Position numbers and translations under genes: made by a program
Origin: Aquimarina sp. MAR_2010_214
GTDB lineage: Bacteria > Bacteroidota > Bacteroidia > Flavobacteriales > Flavobacteriaceae
Direction: 5' to 3'
Assembly (NCBI RefSeq): GCF_002846555.1
Contig: NZ_PJMS01000001.1
Coordinates: 2,728,001 to 2,792,000 of the forward strand
Length of the DNA: 64,000 nt
Shown here: positions 52,206-60,494 of the stretch, piece by piece
How the letters are laid out: the number at the start of each line of letters is the position of its first letter
Position numbering within the stretch: position 1 is the first letter of the stretch
The notes under the pieces: generated by a model
What the model saw: only the letters and a program-made list of their open reading frames with translations
The model's database searches: none
What the model was told of the DNA's origin: nothing

Positions 52206-54889
52206 TATATCATAAATTTATAAAGTATAAGTGCTGCCTAATATTAATGCTATTAGGCAATTTTTTATCTGCCCAGTCTACGGTTTCGGGTACAGTAACA
52301 GATTCTATATCAAATCCAATAGCATCGGCCAATGTATTTTTAAAACAAAAAGGCACACAGGCTATTATTGCCTTTGCTTATACCGATCAAAAGGGTAAGT
52401 ATGTACTGCAATCAGATGCCATAGGAGAATTCACCTTAAGTTTTTCTGGCTTGGGATATGCTACAAAAGATATTGATGTTGTACTGGAGGATGGTACAAC
52501 GGTTCAAAAAGATATGATGCTATATACAACTTCATATGAATTAGATGAAGTCGTAATACAGTCAGAAAGAGCTATTACCGAGAAAAAAGATACCATTGTT
52601 TTTAATGCTTCCTCGTTTAAACAAGGAGAAGAAACTGTTGTAGAGGATTTACTTAAAAAACTACCGGGAGTAGATGTCTCAGAAACCGGTACGATAAAAG
52701 TAGATGGTAGAGAGGTAGAAAAAGTAATGATTGAGGGGGATGACTTCTTTAAAAAAGGATATAAATTATTGACCAAAAATCTAGATGTGAATGCCGTAGA
52801 TAGGGTTGAAGTATTAAGACGGTATTCGAATAATAAATTGCTTAAAGGTATTGAAGAAAGTGAAAAGGTTGCCTTAAACCTTAAATTGGATGAAGATTTT
52901 AGAAGGGCGTGGTTTAGTACAATTTCTCCAGGCTACGGCGTAGTCTCAGAAAATAGATACGATTTTGATGCTATTATTTCTAGTTTTGGTAAGAAAAACA
53001 AATATTTTCTATTAGGGAGTCTTAATAATATTGGAGAAGATGTAACTGATGATGTACGAGGACTTATCGATGCACAAAACTATACTGATGAACCCGGTAG
53101 TATAGGAGAAGATCAAAGAGCATATGGATTAATATCCTTGAACACCAATGTACCGGGATTAAAAAAGTCCAGAACCAACTTTAATAATGCAGAACTAGTT
53201 TCTTTAAACTCTATTTTTAAACTTTCTTCTAAGATTGACTTAAAAGTATTGGGATTATTTAACGCTGATGATAATCGTTTTTTTAAAGACGGATTTGATA
53301 CTTTCTTTAGTAATACTACTGAATTTACAAACACAGAAAAATATACATTAAGTAAAGCAACACTTGTTGGATTTGGAAGAGTTGAATTGAATTATGATAT
53401 CTCTACTACCAAGATGTTAGAATATGAAGGAAAATATCATAGGTCACGAATTGAAACAGATTCACAGCTGTTGTTTAACGAAATAGAAAATAGCGAGAAT
53501 TTAGACGATGAGAATATATTACATGATCATATGGCCAAATACAGCAATAGGTTTAAAAACAATAAGGTATTATTACTAACAGGAAGATATATTAATGAGA
53601 AAAAACCTCAAAAATATAGGACTGATCAATTTTTATTTGAAGAGTTGTTTTCATCGATTCAAGAAGTAAATAATATAGAGCAATTCAGTAAGAATGAGTT
53701 TAATTATACTGGGATCAAAGCTCATTTATTAGATAGAAAAAAAAATAAAGACTTGCTGGATTTTGGAGTAGGATATGAATTTAGAGAAGATCAATTATTT
53801 TCTGAATTCTTTCTAAAAGAAAATGAAAGCATACTACTTAATCCACAAGAATATGAGAATACCTCCAAATATCGAACTCATGATTTATATATGAGTGCAG
53901 GGTATAGAAAGAAGTTAAATGATGTAAGTGTAGCATTACATTTAGATGGGCATCAATTATTTAATGCTTTAGATGAAACCAATAAAAAACTAAAAGAGTC
54001 TCCTTTTTTGATAAATTCAAAATTAGAATTCAACTGGGAGGTTAATAAATCAAATAAAATTTTTGCGTTTGCAGAAAACAGAAATTCTAATGCTCGTATA
54101 TCAGATGTGTATACCAATCATGTATTAACAGGCTACAGGAGTTTTTCAAGAGGAACAGGGGAATTTAATCAACTTAATTCTACAAGAGTATTTGCGGGAT
54201 ATAATCTGGGCAATTTCGGGGATAGATTCATTGCTAATATTGCATTATCATATATCAAAGACAACGACTTTCTAAGTACTAATGCTGTAATAACTCAAAA
54301 CTTCATACAAACAACAAAATTAATTATTTCTGATAGAGAATTCTATAGTGCAAATGCTGGCTTAGATCGCTATATAAGATTTATAAGAAATAATATAAAA
54401 ATTAAGTTTGAGTATTCAAAAGCAGAGTTTAAAAACATAGTAAATAGCACAAGTCTAAGATCGATAATAAATCAAAATTATAAATATGGTTTTGAAATAA
54501 GATCTGGTTTTAGAGGGGTTTTTAATTATCATTTTGGCACAACTTGGGATACAACAGAAATTGAGACAACAATCACAACAAATACAGCAACACAAAATAC
54601 ATCTTTCCTTGATCTTTCATTTGTGTTAAATTCTAGATTAAATCTGCAATTACAATCTGAACGTTATTATTTTAATAATTTGAAGAGTGATGATGGTACT
54701 TACTATTTTTTGGATTTTGAAATAAATTATACTCCTAAAAATAAAAGTTTAAACTTCTCTTTGATTGGTAATAACTTATTAGACACAAAAGTTTTTAGGA
54801 ATTATTCGATAAGTGACACCAATATTTCAAGTACAGAATATAAATTATTGCCAAGATATGTATTGATTAAGGCTAGTTATAGGTTTTAG
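52202..54889 (+). CDS. Outer-membrane beta-barrel protein with carboxypeptidase-like N-domain
   Basis: An 895-residue protein starting from TTG at 52202, four bases inside the stop of the GLPGLI gene; the next ATG (52247) would cut the signal peptide. After the signal (ending LSAQ) comes a carboxypeptidase-regulatory-like domain (GTVTDSISNPIASANVFLKQKGT to about 110), then a plug-like part with DLLKKLPGVDVSETGTIKVDGREVEKVMIEGDDFF near 158-195, followed by a barrel. The DGREV...IEGDDFF plug type is typical of the TonB-receptor-like group that goes with GLPGLI proteins. A clear TonB box is missing. Likely a large envelope transporter or export pore for a peptide or glycan. Confidence 0.88.
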   Translation: MIYHKFIKYKCCLILMLLGNFLSAQSTVSGTVTDSISNPIASANVFLKQKGTQAIIAFAYTDQKGKYVLQSDAIGEFTLSFSGLGYATKDIDVVLEDGTTVQKDMMLYTTSYELDEVVIQSERAITEKKDTIVFNASSFKQGEETVVEDLLKKLPGVDVSETGTIKVDGREVEKVMIEGDDFFKKGYKLLTKNLDVNAVDRVEVLRRYSNNKLLKGIEESEKVALNLKLDEDFRRAWFSTISPGYGVVSENRYDFDAIISSFGKKNKYFLLGSLNNIGEDVTDDVRGLIDAQNYTDEPGSIGEDQRAYGLISLNTNVPGLKKSRTNFNNAELVSLNSIFKLSSKIDLKVLGLFNADDNRFFKDGFDTFFSNTTEFTNTEKYTLSKATLVGFGRVELNYDISTTKMLEYEGKYHRSRIETDSQLLFNEIENSENLDDENILHDHMAKYSNRFKNNKVLLLTGRYINEKKPQKYRTDQFLFEELFSSIQEVNNIEQFSKNEFNYTGIKAHLLDRKKNKDLLDFGVGYEFREDQLFSEFFLKENESILLNPQEYENTSKYRTHDLYMSAGYRKKLNDVSVALHLDGHQLFNALDETNKKLKESPFLINSKLEFNWEVNKSNKIFAFAENRNSNARISDVYTNHVLTGYRSFSRGTGEFNQLNSTRVFAGYNLGNFGDRFIANIALSYIKDNDFLSTNAVITQNFIQTTKLIISDREFYSANAGLDRYIRFIRNNIKIKFEYSKAEFKNIVNSTSLRSIINQNYKYGFEIRSGFRGVFNYHFGTTWDTTEIETTITTNTATQNTSFLDLSFVLNSRLNLQLQSERYYFNNLKSDDGTYYFLDFEINYTPKNKSLNFSLIGNNLLDTKVFRNYSISDTNISSTEYKLLPRYVLIKASYRF

Positions 54890-55035
54890 AGTATTGTAAT
54901 CAATTAATATAGCAATACCATTTTATTACTAAAGCTTATTCTATTCCCTCAGTTTTTATAAAAATAGTTTCTTTTTTTGGGTAACATTTTTTTTCCTTGT
55001 TGATATGAAGGTATAAATCATAAAACTTTTATAAC

Positions 55036-55197
55036 ATGAAAAAAATGAATTTTAAAAAATTAGAATTAAACAAGAAAACCATTGCACAGGTAAAAGGAGG
55101 GTTAGCACACCCTATGGGACCATATAAAGAACGCGTAAAGTGGGCTGTGGGAACACATAACACATGTCAATGTGAAACTATTGCTGCACCATGCTAA
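55036..55197 (+). CDS. GG-leader peptide precursor (class I lanthipeptide-like)
   Basis: A 53-residue product too short for usual gene callers. The leader MNFKKLELNKKTIAQVKGG has the KKLxLNKKTIAxL-type motif of Bacteroidota RiPP precursors and ends in a double glycine, the expected cleavage site for a bacteriocin-type peptidase. The 31-residue core LAHPMGPYKERVKWAVG and THNTCQCETIAAPC contains three cysteines and four threonines, which could form thioether or disulfide bridges. No modification enzyme or peptidase-transporter is encoded in the window, so it would need enzymes in trans. It is followed by a strong terminator. Confidence 0.72.
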   Translation: MKKMNFKKLELNKKTIAQVKGGLAHPMGPYKERVKWAVGTHNTCQCETIAAPC

Positions 55198-55204
55198 ATT
55201 TTAT

Positions 55205-55230
55205 AAGCGGACTTAGGTCCGCTTTTTTCT
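55205..55230 (+). terminator. Rho-independent terminator of the peptide gene
   Basis: Stem AAGCGGAC / GTCCGCTT (55205-55212, 55217-55224) with a 4-base loop and a run of T, 8 bp after the peptide stop codon. A terminator so close to a 54-codon frame supports it as a real gene. Confidence 0.88.
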
Positions 55231-55248
55231 TTGTTTCATACTCTAGTA

Positions 55249-56010
55249 TTACTCAATCACTTCTGCTTTTATAAAAATATTTTCTTTTGGCCATTCGCTA
55301 CCATCTGTGGGAACATTAGAAATTTTATCAGCCACATCCATTCCTTTTACAACTTTTCCAAAAATCGTATGTTCTCCATCCAGATGAAAAGCTCCATTTT
55401 TGGCAATTACAATAAAGAATTCGAATGGTGTTGAGCGATTAGAAGGATTATCCACCCATTGCTTTGATAAGGCAACAGCACCTCGATTATGCTTTAGACC
55501 TTTTACTGGTTCTTGTGGGATGGTGTAATCTCCAATTTCATGACGTTTGTTTGCCATTTGCTGACGATCACTGTTACCTCCTTGAATTACAAAACCTTTA
55601 GCGACACGATAGAAAAAAGTTTCATCAAAATATTTTTGTTTTACCAGATAAATGAAATTTGCTCTATGTATAGGTGTGTTTTTATATAGTTTGATATGAA
55701 TATCACCATGTATAGTTTTTATATTAACCAATGTCTCTGGGTTTTCTTTGCCGTAATTAGTCATAAAATCCCTTAGATTCTCATTAGTAAGCTTAAATGG
55801 CTCTTCTTCAGATTCTTTATTTGTTGTACTATCTGACTTCTTTTCCTCTTGTATTACTGTAGTGTCTTCTTTCTCCTTTTTGTTATTTACAGAAATTGAG
55901 TCTGTATTTGTTTTTACATTCTGTTTATTTTTCTTAGAATGTGTATCTTCACAACTAGAGAATATGATAATAGATACGCAAAAGCATAAAATTGATTTGG
56001 TAAATGACAT
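55249..56010 (-). CDS. Cyclophilin-type peptidyl-prolyl isomerase lipoprotein
   Basis: I use the ATG at 56010 (253 residues), which starts MSFTKSILCFCVSIIIFSSC, a lipoprotein signal. A charged linker (25-75) rich in lysine, glutamate and threonine leads to the cyclophilin domain: VNIKTIHGDIHIKLYKNTPIHRANFIYLVKQKYFDETFFYRVAKGFVIQGG, then FEFFIVIAKNGAFHLDGEHTIFGKVVKGMDVADKI. The FFYRVAKGFVIQGG and HTIFGKVV blocks are the active-site parts. It helps fold proteins in the periplasm. Its start overlaps that of the divergent Nudix gene. Confidence 0.93.
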   Translation of the reverse strand: MSFTKSILCFCVSIIIFSSCEDTHSKKNKQNVKTNTDSISVNNKKEKEDTTVIQEEKKSDSTTNKESEEEPFKLTNENLRDFMTNYGKENPETLVNIKTIHGDIHIKLYKNTPIHRANFIYLVKQKYFDETFFYRVAKGFVIQGGNSDRQQMANKRHEIGDYTIPQEPVKGLKHNRGAVALSKQWVDNPSNRSTPFEFFIVIAKNGAFHLDGEHTIFGKVVKGMDVADKISNVPTDGSEWPKENIFIKAEVIE

Positions 56011-56648
56011 TTGAAACATTTAAGAATTTAATCCCAAAAATAGAAAAAATGTCAGTACCGGGAGAATCTTCCCATTTTATTATGGCTCCAGAAGCTCGTA
56101 TGAAGGCACTAAATTATCTTAAAATTGAAGAGAGAAACCCTCGAAATGCTGCAGTGATGATGCTTTTTTACCCAAAGGATACCGTAACTCATCTTGTACT
56201 GATTTTACGACCCGAATATGAGGGAGTGCATTCGGGACAGATAGCATTACCGGGAGGAAAAGTGGAGACCTATGATTTAAATTATACAGAGGCTGCATTA
56301 CGTGAAACCTATGAAGAAGTGGGAGTAAAGACTAGTATGGTTACTATTCTTAAATCGCTTACCAAAGTATATATTCCTCCTTCTAATTTTTGGGTACATC
56401 CGTTTTTAGGATTTACTGAAAGGAGACCTGATTTTGTTCGCCAGAAAGAAGAAGTTGCAAAAGTTATTGAGGTTCCGCTAACAGAACTTCTTAATGAAGA
56501 TAATGTGGTTTTTAAAAAATTAACTACTTCTTACGCAAAAAATATAGAGGTACCTTCCTTTGAACTAAACGGTTACGTTGTCTGGGGAGCGACTGCAATG
56601 ATGTTAAGTGAGCTTAAAATGCTTTTAAAGACGTCAATAGCGTTATGA
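56004..56648 (+). CDS. CoA pyrophosphatase-type Nudix hydrolase
   Basis: A 214-residue Nudix enzyme. The Nudix box runs from LPGGKVETYDLNYTEAALRETYEEVGV near residues 86-112 (here with a longer spacing typical of the CoA-specific group), after AAVMMLFYPKDTVTHLVLILRPEYEGVHSGQIA. Family enzymes cleave coenzyme A or acyl-CoA to phosphopantetheine. Start: ATG at 56004 matches the family N-terminus (MTFETFKNLIPKI, then SSHFIMAPEARM). A later ATG at 56049 is possible. Start codon overlap with the divergent cyclophilin is unusual. Confidence 0.9.
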   Translation: MTFETFKNLIPKIEKMSVPGESSHFIMAPEARMKALNYLKIEERNPRNAAVMMLFYPKDTVTHLVLILRPEYEGVHSGQIALPGGKVETYDLNYTEAALRETYEEVGVKTSMVTILKSLTKVYIPPSNFWVHPFLGFTERRPDFVRQKEEVAKVIEVPLTELLNEDNVVFKKLTTSYAKNIEVPSFELNGYVVWGATAMMLSELKMLLKTSIAL

Positions 56649-56690
56649 TTTTGTATATTTGGCATTCCTAATACAACCGGTTTTCTACAT

Positions 56691-57494
56691 ATGGGATTAT
56701 TTAAAAGAAATCCATTTGGACATATATTATTTTTAAAAAAATGGCTTATCCGTATTATGGGTGGGTTAACGCATAGTCGTTATAGAGGTTTTAATGAATT
56801 ACAAATTGAAGGAAGTGAAATTTTTAAGAATCTTCCTGATAATAACGTGTTATTTGTTTCTAATCATCAAACTTATTTTGCTGATGTAGTAGCAATGTTT
56901 CATGTCTTTAATGCAAGTTTAAGTGGTCGTACAGACTCTATTAAAAATGTAGGGTATCTGTGGCAACCAAAAATGAATTTATATTACGTTGCTGCAAAAG
57001 AGACCATGAGAGCTGGATTGCTAGCAAGAATTCTTTCATATGCAGGAGCTATAACTGTTGAACGTACCTGGAGAGAGAAAGGAAAAGATGTGAATCGCCA
57101 GGTAAAAATGAGTGATATCACTAATATTTCAAGAGCATTAGATGACGGGTGGGTGATTACATTTCCGCAGGGAACAACAAAACCTTTTAAGCCTATTCGT
57201 AAAGGAACCGCTCATATTATCCGAAGATATAAACCAATAGTAATTCCTATCGTAATAGATGGTTTTAGAAGATCCTTTGATAAAAAAGGTATTCGAATTA
57301 AAAAACGAGGAATACTGCAATCTATGGTTATAAAAGAACCGCTGGATATTGATTATGACAATGATTCTATTGATGATATTGTAAGTAAATTAGAGTTTGC
57401 AATAGAACAACATCCATCTTTTCTTAAAGTAATTCCGAAGGAAGAATTAGAAGCCGAAGAGGAGTTAAATAAGAAAAGACAGTGGGAATATTAG
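56691..57494 (+). CDS. 1-acyl-sn-glycerol-3-phosphate acyltransferase-like protein
   Basis: A 267-residue membrane-associated acyltransferase of the PlsC family. The acyltransferase motif reads SNHQTYFADVVAMF near residues 58-71 (five residues between His and Asp, one more than the canonical NHx4D), the second motif is GAITVERTW near 121-129, and the third is ITFPQGTTKPF near 154-164 in place of the usual FPEGTR. These changes suggest a specialised flavobacterial subtype whose acyl acceptor may differ from lysophosphatidate. The gene follows the Nudix gene after 42 bp on the same strand. Confidence 0.85.
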   Translation: MGLFKRNPFGHILFLKKWLIRIMGGLTHSRYRGFNELQIEGSEIFKNLPDNNVLFVSNHQTYFADVVAMFHVFNASLSGRTDSIKNVGYLWQPKMNLYYVAAKETMRAGLLARILSYAGAITVERTWREKGKDVNRQVKMSDITNISRALDDGWVITFPQGTTKPFKPIRKGTAHIIRRYKPIVIPIVIDGFRRSFDKKGIRIKKRGILQSMVIKEPLDIDYDNDSIDDIVSKLEFAIEQHPSFLKVIPKEELEAEEELNKKRQWEY

Positions 57495-57539
57495 ACTATA
57501 CTCTTGACTTTTTTTATTGATCGTATAGGGGTAAGAAGA

Positions 57540-58295
57540 TCATTCTAGCCACATCTTAAAATCCTTTACACGCTCTCTTGCTACAATAATTTCTTGTTCG
57601 TTAAAATGATTAAGTTTTACTTGTAATCTTGAATTGGTATAGGATATAATATCTTGTATCGCATTTATGTTGATGTAGAACTTTCTGCTTGCTCTAAAAA
57701 ATTGCTGTGGATTTAATTCGTCTTCAAGAGATTCTAGAGTTGTATCGATCAGATAGTTTCTGTTATCTGTTGTATGCAGATAGGTTCCTTTATTTTCAGA
57801 ATAAAAACATTCGATATCTTCTACCGAAAATATTTTTAGATGTTGCCCGACCTTTGTTGTAAATCGCTTTTTGTAGGTGCGATCCATGGGGTTTATTAAT
57901 AGCTTTTTTATATCTTCAAAATCTACCTGAAGCTGTTGTTTTTGTGGTAATTGTTCCTTGTATTTTTGTACCGCAACTTCTAACTCTTCATCGTCTATTG
58001 GTTTTAATAGATAATCGATACTATTTAGCTTAAAAGCTTTAAGAGCATATTCGTCATAAGCAGTGGTAAATATAATTGAGCTTTTTATAGTGATTGCATC
58101 AAATATTTCAAAAGATAAACCATCACTTAATTGAATATCCAGGAAAATTAGATCCGGATGTTCATTAGTACTAAACCATTCTATAGATTCTTGCACAGAA
58201 TGTAACATGGTATGTACTTTTATATTTAGTTCACCAAGCATTCTGTTTAGACGTCTGGCAGCAGGTTTTTCATCTTCAATAATTATAATGTTCAT
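57540..58295 (-). CDS. LytTR-family response regulator, second system
   Basis: A 251-residue regulator with receiver (acidic pocket IEDE at 6-9, phospho-acceptor D53 in LIFLDIQL, TTAYDEYALKAF, YLLKPID) and a C-terminal LytTR DNA-binding domain (about 145-251, with FFRASRKFYININAIQDI). It lies on the minus strand behind a histidine kinase with a 2TM domain and two small 2TM proteins; gaps of 43-96 bp suggest one operon. It is a different lineage from the regulator at 12517. Confidence 0.95.
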   Translation of the reverse strand: MNIIIIEDEKPAARRLNRMLGELNIKVHTMLHSVQESIEWFSTNEHPDLIFLDIQLSDGLSFEIFDAITIKSSIIFTTAYDEYALKAFKLNSIDYLLKPIDDEELEVAVQKYKEQLPQKQQLQVDFEDIKKLLINPMDRTYKKRFTTKVGQHLKIFSVEDIECFYSENKGTYLHTTDNRNYLIDTTLESLEDELNPQQFFRASRKFYININAIQDIISYTNSRLQVKLNHFNEQEIIVARERVKDFKMWLE

Positions 58296-58391
58296 TCTTT
58301 TAAAGTTAGATAGTTTTAAAGTTTTAAAGAGGTAAAGAATTTATACTTAGTGTGTGTCATTCCTGATTTCACACTTTTATAGTTATTATTT

Positions 58392-58700
58392 TTATTCCCA
58401 ACGTTGTTGTTCCTGGCCTTGTTCCTCGTCCATATATTCTCTAATCTTACGATCTTCCCAGTCTTTATCAAACATTGGGTTTATCCTATAAGCTTTGACT
58501 GCATGAAAAGCTAAACCGATTCCCCAACCAAATGCAGCCCATAAAAACCAAGCATAATGCCATTCATTTTGATAATAATTTAATCCGGCTAGAAATCCAA
58601 TAATGATAACATAAGAGAATAAATTATTATAGAATTTTTTTAATTCTTCTACACGTTCTTTTGCCCGTTCATATCTTTTTTCTTTATTAAAATCTTTCAT
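58392..58700 (-). CDS. Small 2TM-domain membrane protein
   Basis: A 102-residue protein of the 2TM family. MKDFNKEKRYERAKERVEELKKFYNN leads into two membrane helices (FSYVIIIGFLAGLNYY and WFLWAAFGWGIGLAFHAVKA), then the terminal motif NPMFDKDWEDRKIREYMDEEQ. The same fold is fused to the histidine kinase upstream and occurs once more as a separate gene. Probably a membrane partner or antagonist of the kinase; not shown experimentally. Confidence 0.9.
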   Translation of the reverse strand: MKDFNKEKRYERAKERVEELKKFYNNLFSYVIIIGFLAGLNYYQNEWHYAWFLWAAFGWGIGLAFHAVKAYRINPMFDKDWEDRKIREYMDEEQGQEQQRWE

Positions 58701-58743
58701 GATAATTAGTTTTTAAGTTTATTGATATTGTTTTAAAAAGAAA

Positions 58744-59097
58744 TTAAAACTTATCCTTGTCCATAAATTCTTTGATTTTTCGTTCTTCCCAGTCTTTGCT
58801 GAACATAGATTTTTTAAAGAAATTTTTTAAAAATGATCTTTCTCTAAATACCCATAACCCATGCCCTAGCAGTGCAATACCCCATATTAATGGAGTTAAA
58901 ATGGTATTCCATGTTTTCCAATTATTAAAACCAGAATCTTGATGGTCTGCACCAGCATATGCCATTACTTTGGACATAAAAAATAGTAAAGCAATATTGA
59001 TTGCAATATATATAGCAAGATGAGAATAGAATCCTTTTTCATTTTCAAGTCGCTTTTTTGCTTTTTCATAAGCTTTTTCTTCGTTATAATTACTCAT
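58744..59097 (-). CDS. 2TM-domain membrane protein
   Basis: I use the ATG at 59097 (117 residues, MSNYNEEKAYEKAKKRLENEKGFYSHL), the normal family start; an ATG at 59109 gives four extra residues. Two membrane helices follow (LAIYIAINIALLFFMSKVMA and the TPLIWGIALLGHGLWVF part), then the KSMFSKDWEERKIKEFMDK ending of the family. Its start overlaps the end of the histidine kinase by 8 bp. A paralogue of the protein at 58392 and of the kinase's own C-terminus. Confidence 0.88.
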   Translation of the reverse strand: MSNYNEEKAYEKAKKRLENEKGFYSHLAIYIAINIALLFFMSKVMAYAGADHQDSGFNNWKTWNTILTPLIWGIALLGHGLWVFRERSFLKNFFKKSMFSKDWEERKIKEFMDKDKF

Positions 59098-60442
59098 GAT
59101 TTCTTTCATTTGATTCGTTCATGTATTTTCTGATTTTTTCCTCTTCCCAATCCTTACCTAGTATAGGATGGTATCCATAAGTGTCAGAATAATGAAAGAT
59201 GACTCCAATTCCCCAACCTACAATTGGAAATATAACCCAGGGAATACCAAAGCCTGTTGTTTTATAGTTTAAAATTGCCAGGAAAGGAATAACAATTATA
59301 TACGAAATCAGATTACCATAAAATTCTTTGATCTTTTGAACACGTTCTTTCGCTCTTTTATATTTTATATTTTTAAGATGTTCTATATTTTCTGAAATTG
59401 TCATATCTGCTGATTTTATTTGTTTTGTTAATATTGGAAGCTCTGCAATAAATGCATCTTCCGTTTTATACACCGAAAATCTTCTTTTCGTTAATAGCGC
59501 GTATCGTTGTTGTACATTTCCTAAGCCTACGCCACTGCTTTGTTTTATGACTTCTTTAGGTTGAAGATTATTTTCAACGATTAAAAAATTATCTTTTTCA
59601 TAGATTTTGATATGCAGAGGGTTTTCTGGCATCACTACATTGTGCTTTACCGTATTTTCAAGTAAAATTTGTAATGATAATGGAACTACTCTTGCTTCAG
59701 GGTTTGATGCTTGCTCAGGAATCTCAAAAATAATACTGTCTTCAAAGCGTAATTGTATTAAGGTCATATACGTTCGAGCAAATTTTAATTCTTCATCCAC
59801 AGTAACCAATTCTTTATCTTTTTGCTCTAAAACATATCGATATACTTTTGATAGCGATGTTGTAAATTTTTGTGCCATTTTTGGATTTTCTTCTATTAGA
59901 GAGGTCAATACATTAAGGCTGTTAAACAAAAAATGTGGATCTAACTGGTTCTTTAATGCTGCAAATTTTGCTGAAACAGTTCCCGCTATAATCTTTTGCT
60001 CGGTAACTTTTGTCTCCTGTAGTGCTTTATAGAAATATACCGTGTGAAAAAATAGCGAAATGATAACTGTTAGTAATAAAGGAAACAGGTAATCTTTAAA
60101 AGACTGATCAGCAATAAACTCTGAGATTGTTTGGGTTTTAAGTATAACTACAGCAACAACAAATTGGCATATTGCATACCCTATCATAGTTATGATGATA
60201 GAACCTCCGGCTCCAATAAGAACCCTTTGTAACCCCTTGTTTTTCCATTCGAATTTGTTATTTAAAATATTGAAATAAAGAGAATTAAGATATGTTAAAA
60301 TGAAGCAATACATATAGGCAATAGTCCACCATTTTACAGTAAGGATTCGGTCAAAATTAAATCCATTTACCAGTAAAGTTACCAATGCAACTATTGCAGA
60401 GACTACTAGGGAAATAATGGCTATTCTTTTTAAATCATTCAT
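59090..60442 (-). CDS. Histidine kinase (YehU-type) with C-terminal 2TM domain
   Basis: A 450-residue membrane kinase. Four hydrophobic segments cover the first 140 residues. The kinase core begins LKNQLDPHFLFNSLNVLTSLI, with the phospho-acceptor histidine near 169, and an N-box LQILLENTVKHNVVMP near 255-270. The ATPase part ends GVGLGNVQQRYALLTKRRF. From about residue 350 the chain continues as a 2TM domain (KYKRAKERVQKIKEFYGNLISYII ... GIGVIFHYSDTYGYHPILGKDWEEEKIRKYMN), homologous to the two proteins downstream. It heads a four-gene unit with them and the LytTR regulator. Confidence 0.92.
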   Translation of the reverse strand: MNDLKRIAIISLVVSAIVALVTLLVNGFNFDRILTVKWWTIAYMYCFILTYLNSLYFNILNNKFEWKNKGLQRVLIGAGGSIIITMIGYAICQFVVAVVILKTQTISEFIADQSFKDYLFPLLLTVIISLFFHTVYFYKALQETKVTEQKIIAGTVSAKFAALKNQLDPHFLFNSLNVLTSLIEENPKMAQKFTTSLSKVYRYVLEQKDKELVTVDEELKFARTYMTLIQLRFEDSIIFEIPEQASNPEARVVPLSLQILLENTVKHNVVMPENPLHIKIYEKDNFLIVENNLQPKEVIKQSSGVGLGNVQQRYALLTKRRFSVYKTEDAFIAELPILTKQIKSADMTISENIEHLKNIKYKRAKERVQKIKEFYGNLISYIIVIPFLAILNYKTTGFGIPWVIFPIVGWGIGVIFHYSDTYGYHPILGKDWEEEKIRKYMNESNERNHE

Positions 60443-60494
60443 GTATACCTCTTTTATTTTAATGTGATCAAGGGCGAATTTTTAACTTTAAAAA

